Source of the DNA: an uncultured Oscillospiraceae bacterium
GTDB taxonomy: Bacteria > Bacillota > Clostridia > UBA1381
Assembly (NCBI GenBank): GCA_945876665.1
Contig: CAMCPC010000040.1
Location: 1 to 8,489, forward strand
Length of the DNA: 8,489 nucleotides
Direction of reading: 5' to 3'
The position numbers and the translations under genes were made by a program. Positions 5,692-8,489 of this stretch are shown here, piece after piece; the first letter of the stretch is position 1, and every line of letters begins with the position of its first letter. The notes beneath the pieces are model-generated. The model made no database searches and had not been told where the DNA came from. It saw only the letters and a program-made list of their open reading frames with translations.

Positions 5692-6951
5692 ATGAAAATT
5701 TTAGTTGTAGGCGGCGGCGGACGCGAACACGCAATCGTGTGGAAAATCGCGCAGTCACCGAAGGTTGACAAGATTTACTGCGCGCCGGGTAACGGCGGTA
5801 TTGCAGAGCTTGCTGAATGTGTTGACATCGGCGCAACCGACATAGAAAACATGGTTAAATTTGCAAAGGAAAAGGCGGTTGACCTTGTAATGGTTGCACC
5901 CGACGACCCGCTTGTTTTGGGCATGGTTGATGCAATGGAAAAAGAGGGTATCCGCGCATTCGGCCCGCGCGCAAACGCGGCGATTATCGAGGGCAGCAAG
6001 GCTTTTTCAAAGGAGCTTATGAAGAAGTACAATATACCCACAGCCGGATATGAGGTGTTCACAGACAGCGCATCGGCTATTGAGTACATCAAAAAAGGCA
6101 CATTCCCGACTGTTATCAAGGCTGACGGACTTGCACTCGGCAAGGGCGTTATAATCGCGCAGAATTTAGAAGAAGCCGAGCAGGCTGTACATGAAATGAT
6201 AGACGACGGCAAGTTCGGCAAGAGCGGCAGCCGTGTTGTAATTGAAGAATTTCTGACAGGCCCGGAGGTCAGCGTGCTTGCGTTCACAGACGGCAAGACA
6301 GTTAAGCCGATGGTCAGCGCACAGGACCACAAGAGAGCCTACGACAATGACGAGGGACTTAACACAGGTGGTATGGGTACATTCTCGCCGAGCCGTCTTT
6401 ATGACGACGCAAAGGCGGCAGAGTGCATGGAAAACATATTCCTGCCGACTATAAAGGCTATGAGCGCAGAGGGCAGACCGTTCAAGGGTGTGCTGTATTT
6501 CGGTCTTATGATGACCGCCAACGGCGTTAAGGTTATCGAATACAACTGCCGTTTCGGCGATCCCGAAACACAGGTCGTACTTCCGAGATTAAAAACGGAT
6601 TTGGTTGAAATCATGGAGGCTGTTATTGACGAGCGCCTTGACGAAATCGAAATCGAATGGGAGGATAACGCGGCTGTGTGCGTTGTTATGGCGTCGGGCG
6701 GCTATCCTGTAAGCTATAAAAAGGGCTATGAGATTACCGGTCTTGACAATGTGGGCGACCTGACCGTGTTCCACGCAGGCACTGCAATAAAGGACGGCAA
6801 AATTGTCACAAACGGCGGACGCGTATTGGGTGTTACGGCTGTGGGTAATGACCTTGACGAGGCGATTAAAAACGCATACGCGGGTGTTAGTAAAATTTCA
6901 TGGACGGACGAATTCCACAGAAGTGATATTGGTATAAAGAAGTATAATTGA
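5692..6951 (+). CDS. purD: Phosphoribosylamine-glycine ligase (GAR synthetase, PurD)
   Basis: Step 2: joins phosphoribosylamine and glycine using ATP to make GAR, the substrate of PurN. The 419 residues are the usual monofunctional length. They show the N-terminal GGGGREHA loop (7-14), the ATP-grasp lid and binding strands around VIKADGLALGKGV (141-153), VVIEEFLTGPEVSVLAF (182-198), the QDHKRAYDNDEGLNTGGMG block (211-229) and VIEYNCRFGDPETQ (281-294, metal and ATP ligands). The C-terminal domain with VMASGGYP (332-339) and NGGRVLGV (374-381) completes the fold. The segment VAPDDPL (68-74) stands where E. coli PurD has VGPEAPL; I recall this variant from other Clostridia. The start is set by AAGGAG (5678-5683) at 8 nt. 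Unlike its neighbours it follows a long leader, so it may be partly uncoupled from the upstream genes. Confidence 0.97.
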   Translation: MKILVVGGGGREHAIVWKIAQSPKVDKIYCAPGNGGIAELAECVDIGATDIENMVKFAKEKAVDLVMVAPDDPLVLGMVDAMEKEGIRAFGPRANAAIIEGSKAFSKELMKKYNIPTAGYEVFTDSASAIEYIKKGTFPTVIKADGLALGKGVIIAQNLEEAEQAVHEMIDDGKFGKSGSRVVIEEFLTGPEVSVLAFTDGKTVKPMVSAQDHKRAYDNDEGLNTGGMGTFSPSRLYDDAKAAECMENIFLPTIKAMSAEGRPFKGVLYFGLMMTANGVKVIEYNCRFGDPETQVVLPRLKTDLVEIMEAVIDERLDEIEIEWEDNAAVCVVMASGGYPVSYKKGYEITGLDNVGDLTVFHAGTAIKDGKIVTNGGRVLGVTAVGNDLDEAIKNAYAGVSKISWTDEFHRSDIGIKKYN

Positions 6952-6962
6952 GGTGTAGTTAG

Positions 6963-7445
6963 ATGAAAAGACAAGACTACATATCATGGGACGAATATTT
7001 TATGGGTATCGCGAGTTTGTCGGCGCAGCGCAGCAAGGACGAGAATACGCAGGTGGGCGCGTGCATTGTGAACCACGAAAACAAGATATTGTCCCTCGGA
7101 TATAACGGTATGCCGATAGGGTGTAACGACGACGATATGCCTTGGGACAGGGAAAACCCTGATCCTGTCAATACGAAATATATGTACGTCTGCCATGCGG
7201 AGCTGAACGCAATTTTAAACCGCAGCTCCGGCTCACTTGAGGGCGCAAAATTATATGTTACGCTGTTTCCGTGCAACGAGTGCGCGAAGGCGATTATTCA
7301 GTCGGGCATACGTGAGGTTGTGTATATGTCGGACAAATACGCCGATTCGTCCAACACTATTGCGTCAAAGAAAATGTTTGACATGGTGGGCGTGAAGTAC
7401 CGCCGATACGAACCGACAGGCAGAAAATTGATTATTGAATTATAA
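6963..7445 (+). CDS. dCMP deaminase (zinc-dependent, DCTD-like)
   Basis: Converts dCMP to dUMP, the substrate of thymidylate synthase. The 160-residue protein has the zinc site of the cytidine and deoxycytidylate deaminase superfamily: His78-Ala-Glu80 (Glu80 the proton shuttle) and PCNEC with Cys104 and Cys107 as zinc ligands. Other blocks are LSAQRSKD (19-26), VGACIVN (31-37), GYNGMPIGC (46-54), YVCHAELNAI (75-84) and YMSDKYAD (121-128). These agree closely with human DCTD as I remember it and mark it as a dCMP enzyme rather than a cytidine, guanine or tRNA-adenosine deaminase. The family is usually activated by dCTP and inhibited by dTTP; whether that holds here cannot be told. GAGGTG (6950-6955) overlaps the purD stop and lies 7 nt before the ATG, so it is probably co-translated with purD. 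A hairpin follows it. Confidence 0.93.
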   Translation: MKRQDYISWDEYFMGIASLSAQRSKDENTQVGACIVNHENKILSLGYNGMPIGCNDDDMPWDRENPDPVNTKYMYVCHAELNAILNRSSGSLEGAKLYVTLFPCNECAKAIIQSGIREVVYMSDKYADSSNTIASKKMFDMVGVKYRRYEPTGRKLIIEL

Positions 7446-7459
7446 AATCAAAATTCACA

Positions 7460-7485
7460 AGGGCGCTCAATGAGCGCCCTGTTTG
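7460..7485 (+). terminator. GC-rich hairpin after the dCMP deaminase gene, probable terminator with a weak T tract
   Basis: AGGGCGCTC (7460-7468) pairs perfectly with GAGCGCCCT (7472-7480) around a 3-nt loop. The stem is strong, but it is followed only by GTTTGAC rather than a run of Ts, so termination may be incomplete. It lies 15 nt after the stop codon, where the end of the purine operon transcript would be expected; read-through into the methyltransferase is possible. Confidence 0.65.
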
Positions 7486-7509
7486 ACAAACAATAAAGGG
7501 TAATAAAAT

Positions 7510-8489
7510 ATGAACAAAAAGACAGTATCAAAGGTAGACCTGTTTTTCTCGGGACTTCTTTCGCGAATGGAGGAAAACAGGGACTTTTTCACGGACATAA
7601 CAATAAATTTCAAGTCGGGAACAAAAAACTTCCCCGCAAAGATATTGCAGAATGACGAAATCACGCTTGACTATCAGGCGGTAAAGCGCGCGGTGGAGCG
7701 TGACGCGCTGTGGGATATAATTGCTCAGGAGCTTTTGAAGTACGACGAGGCGCAGATAATTTACAGCGAGCGCGGCGCGAAAATTGTGATTGACGCGAAC
7801 GACAAAAAGGTGAATATGCGCCACGAGGACGTGACCGCAGAGGTTAACAAAACAAGCGTTGTGCAGACAGGGCGCGAATATGTGGTAAATCCCGCGCTTG
7901 CAAAGGATTTGTTGACCGAAATCGGTATACTTGCAAAGAACGGCAAGATAAAGAACGACAAAATCCGCAAGTACAATCAGATTGATTACTTTGTTGAACT
8001 GATGCAGGGAGTTTTAAAAGAAATCGGCGAGCGTGACGAGTACGTTATTCTTGATGCTGCCTGTGGTAAAAGCTATCTGTCCTTTGTACTGAACTTTTAC
8101 TTGCGTGAAATCCTTAAAAAGAAGTGCCGTTTTATCGGTGTGGACTATTCCGAAACGGTTATAAACGCGTCAAAGCGCATGGCGAAAAATCTCGGCTATA
8201 ACAATATGGAATTTATACAGGCGGACTTGACGGAGTATACGCCGAATGTGCGGCCTGATATAGTCGTATCGCTCCATGCCTGCGACACGGCAACTGATAT
8301 GGCGCTTGGTCTTGGCATACGCTCGCAGTCACGCGCGATTGTCAGCGTACCATGCTGTCACAAGGATATTTTAAAACAGTATTCATATGAACCCTTTGAG
8401 GCGATTACAAAGCATGGTATTTTAAAGGCACGTCTTGCGGACACGCTGACGGACGGCATACGCGCGGCGTATCTTGAAAGTGTGGGTTA
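7510..8489 (+). CDS. Class I SAM-dependent methyltransferase, C-terminus cut off by the window edge
   Basis: The reading frame is open from ATG 7510 to the end of the window (326 complete codons, no stop). AAAGGG (7495-7500) lies 9 nt before the ATG. Residues 1 to about 150 form a charged N-terminal region that I do not recognise. Residues from about 178 form a Rossmann methyltransferase domain: motif I LDAACGKSYLSF (181-192, SAM binding), the acidic strand end GVDYSE (210-215), FIQADL (235-240), LHACDTATDMAL (255-266) and SVPCCHKDI (279-287). The HACDTATD and PCCH pair is typical of the Methyltransf_32 type family, found in uncharacterised bacterial proteins and in eukaryotic GSTCD/METTL25-like proteins. 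The substrate is unknown; the PCC motif leaves RNA or small-molecule targets open. Relatives I recall are about 390 residues, so perhaps 60 are missing. Confidence 0.88.
   Translation, partial: MNKKTVSKVDLFFSGLLSRMEENRDFFTDITINFKSGTKNFPAKILQNDEITLDYQAVKRAVERDALWDIIAQELLKYDEAQIIYSERGAKIVIDANDKKVNMRHEDVTAEVNKTSVVQTGREYVVNPALAKDLLTEIGILAKNGKIKNDKIRKYNQIDYFVELMQGVLKEIGERDEYVILDAACGKSYLSFVLNFYLREILKKKCRFIGVDYSETVINASKRMAKNLGYNNMEFIQADLTEYTPNVRPDIVVSLHACDTATDMALGLGIRSQSRAIVSVPCCHKDILKQYSYEPFEAITKHGILKARLADTLTDGIRAAYLESVG

Noticed and set aside
5775..6332. Reverse-strand ORF of 185 codons inside purD, and similar antisense frames in the transporter, purE and purM genes
   Set aside because: Each lies opposite a strongly conserved gene, lacks a ribosome binding site and gives a low-complexity Ser/Pro/Ala-rich translation typical of antisense shadows.
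7483..7509. TTGACA at 7483-7488 with TAAAAT at 7504-7509 as a promoter for the methyltransferase
   Set aside because: The spacer is only 15 nt and transcription would start after the ATG at 7510, losing the ribosome binding site.
1..8489. Mobile element, CRISPR array, defence system or toxin-antitoxin pair
   Set aside because: No transposase or integrase, no regularly spaced repeats, and every substantial reading frame is accounted for by a housekeeping, transport or methyltransferase gene.

Overview
The window reads as chromosomal DNA of a Gram-positive anaerobe of the class Clostridia, probably a gut-type Lachnospiraceae or Oscillospiraceae relative. The reasons are GAAAGGA/AAGGAG ribosome binding sites 7-10 nt before ATG starts, a TTGACA promoter with an extended -10, short intrinsic terminators, moderate GC, and protein variants familiar from that class (PurN with SFCGDGFYGLH, a PurO-type IMP cyclohydrolase, a stand-alone AICAR transformylase). 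The taxonomic call is inference from protein style; there is no rRNA gene. All genes are on the + strand.

Layout. Positions 2-1279 hold a MATE-family efflux transporter whose N-terminus lies outside the window, followed by an intrinsic terminator (1287-1318). A vegetative-type promoter (1342-1370) then starts a purine operon: purE (1421-1918), purM (1935-2996), purN (2996-3586), a PurO-type IMP cyclohydrolase (3586-4299), an AICAR transformylase (4324-5496) and purD (5692-6951). A dCMP deaminase (6963-7445) follows 11 nt behind purD. A GC-rich hairpin (7460-7480) comes next, then a SAM-dependent methyltransferase (7510 to the window edge) that is cut off at its C-terminus and has no stop codon in the window.

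How the genes work together. The operon covers steps 2 (PurD), 3 (PurN), 5 (PurM), 6 (PurE), 9 (AICAR transformylase) and 10 (IMP cyclohydrolase) of de novo IMP synthesis. purF, purL/Q/S, purK, purC and purB are not in the window. Two of the enzymes use 10-formyl-tetrahydrofolate. The deaminase makes dUMP for thymidylate synthesis, so the cluster as a whole supplies nucleotides and draws on the folate pool.

What stands out. The last two steps, normally one bifunctional PurH, are done here by two unrelated single-function proteins. The cyclohydrolase is of the PurO family first known from archaea, while the transformylase looks like the eukaryotic (ATIC) form rather than the E. coli form. The dCMP deaminase also looks strongly like the animal enzyme. 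Genes in the cluster are otherwise tightly packed, so the 195-nt gap between the transformylase and purD is the least explained stretch. It holds a long hairpin, a second hairpin and two tiny ORFs, the second ending on the purD ribosome binding site. I see no phage, IS, CRISPR, toxin-antitoxin or defence system. This is mainly a housekeeping region with a few evolutionary and regulatory oddities.
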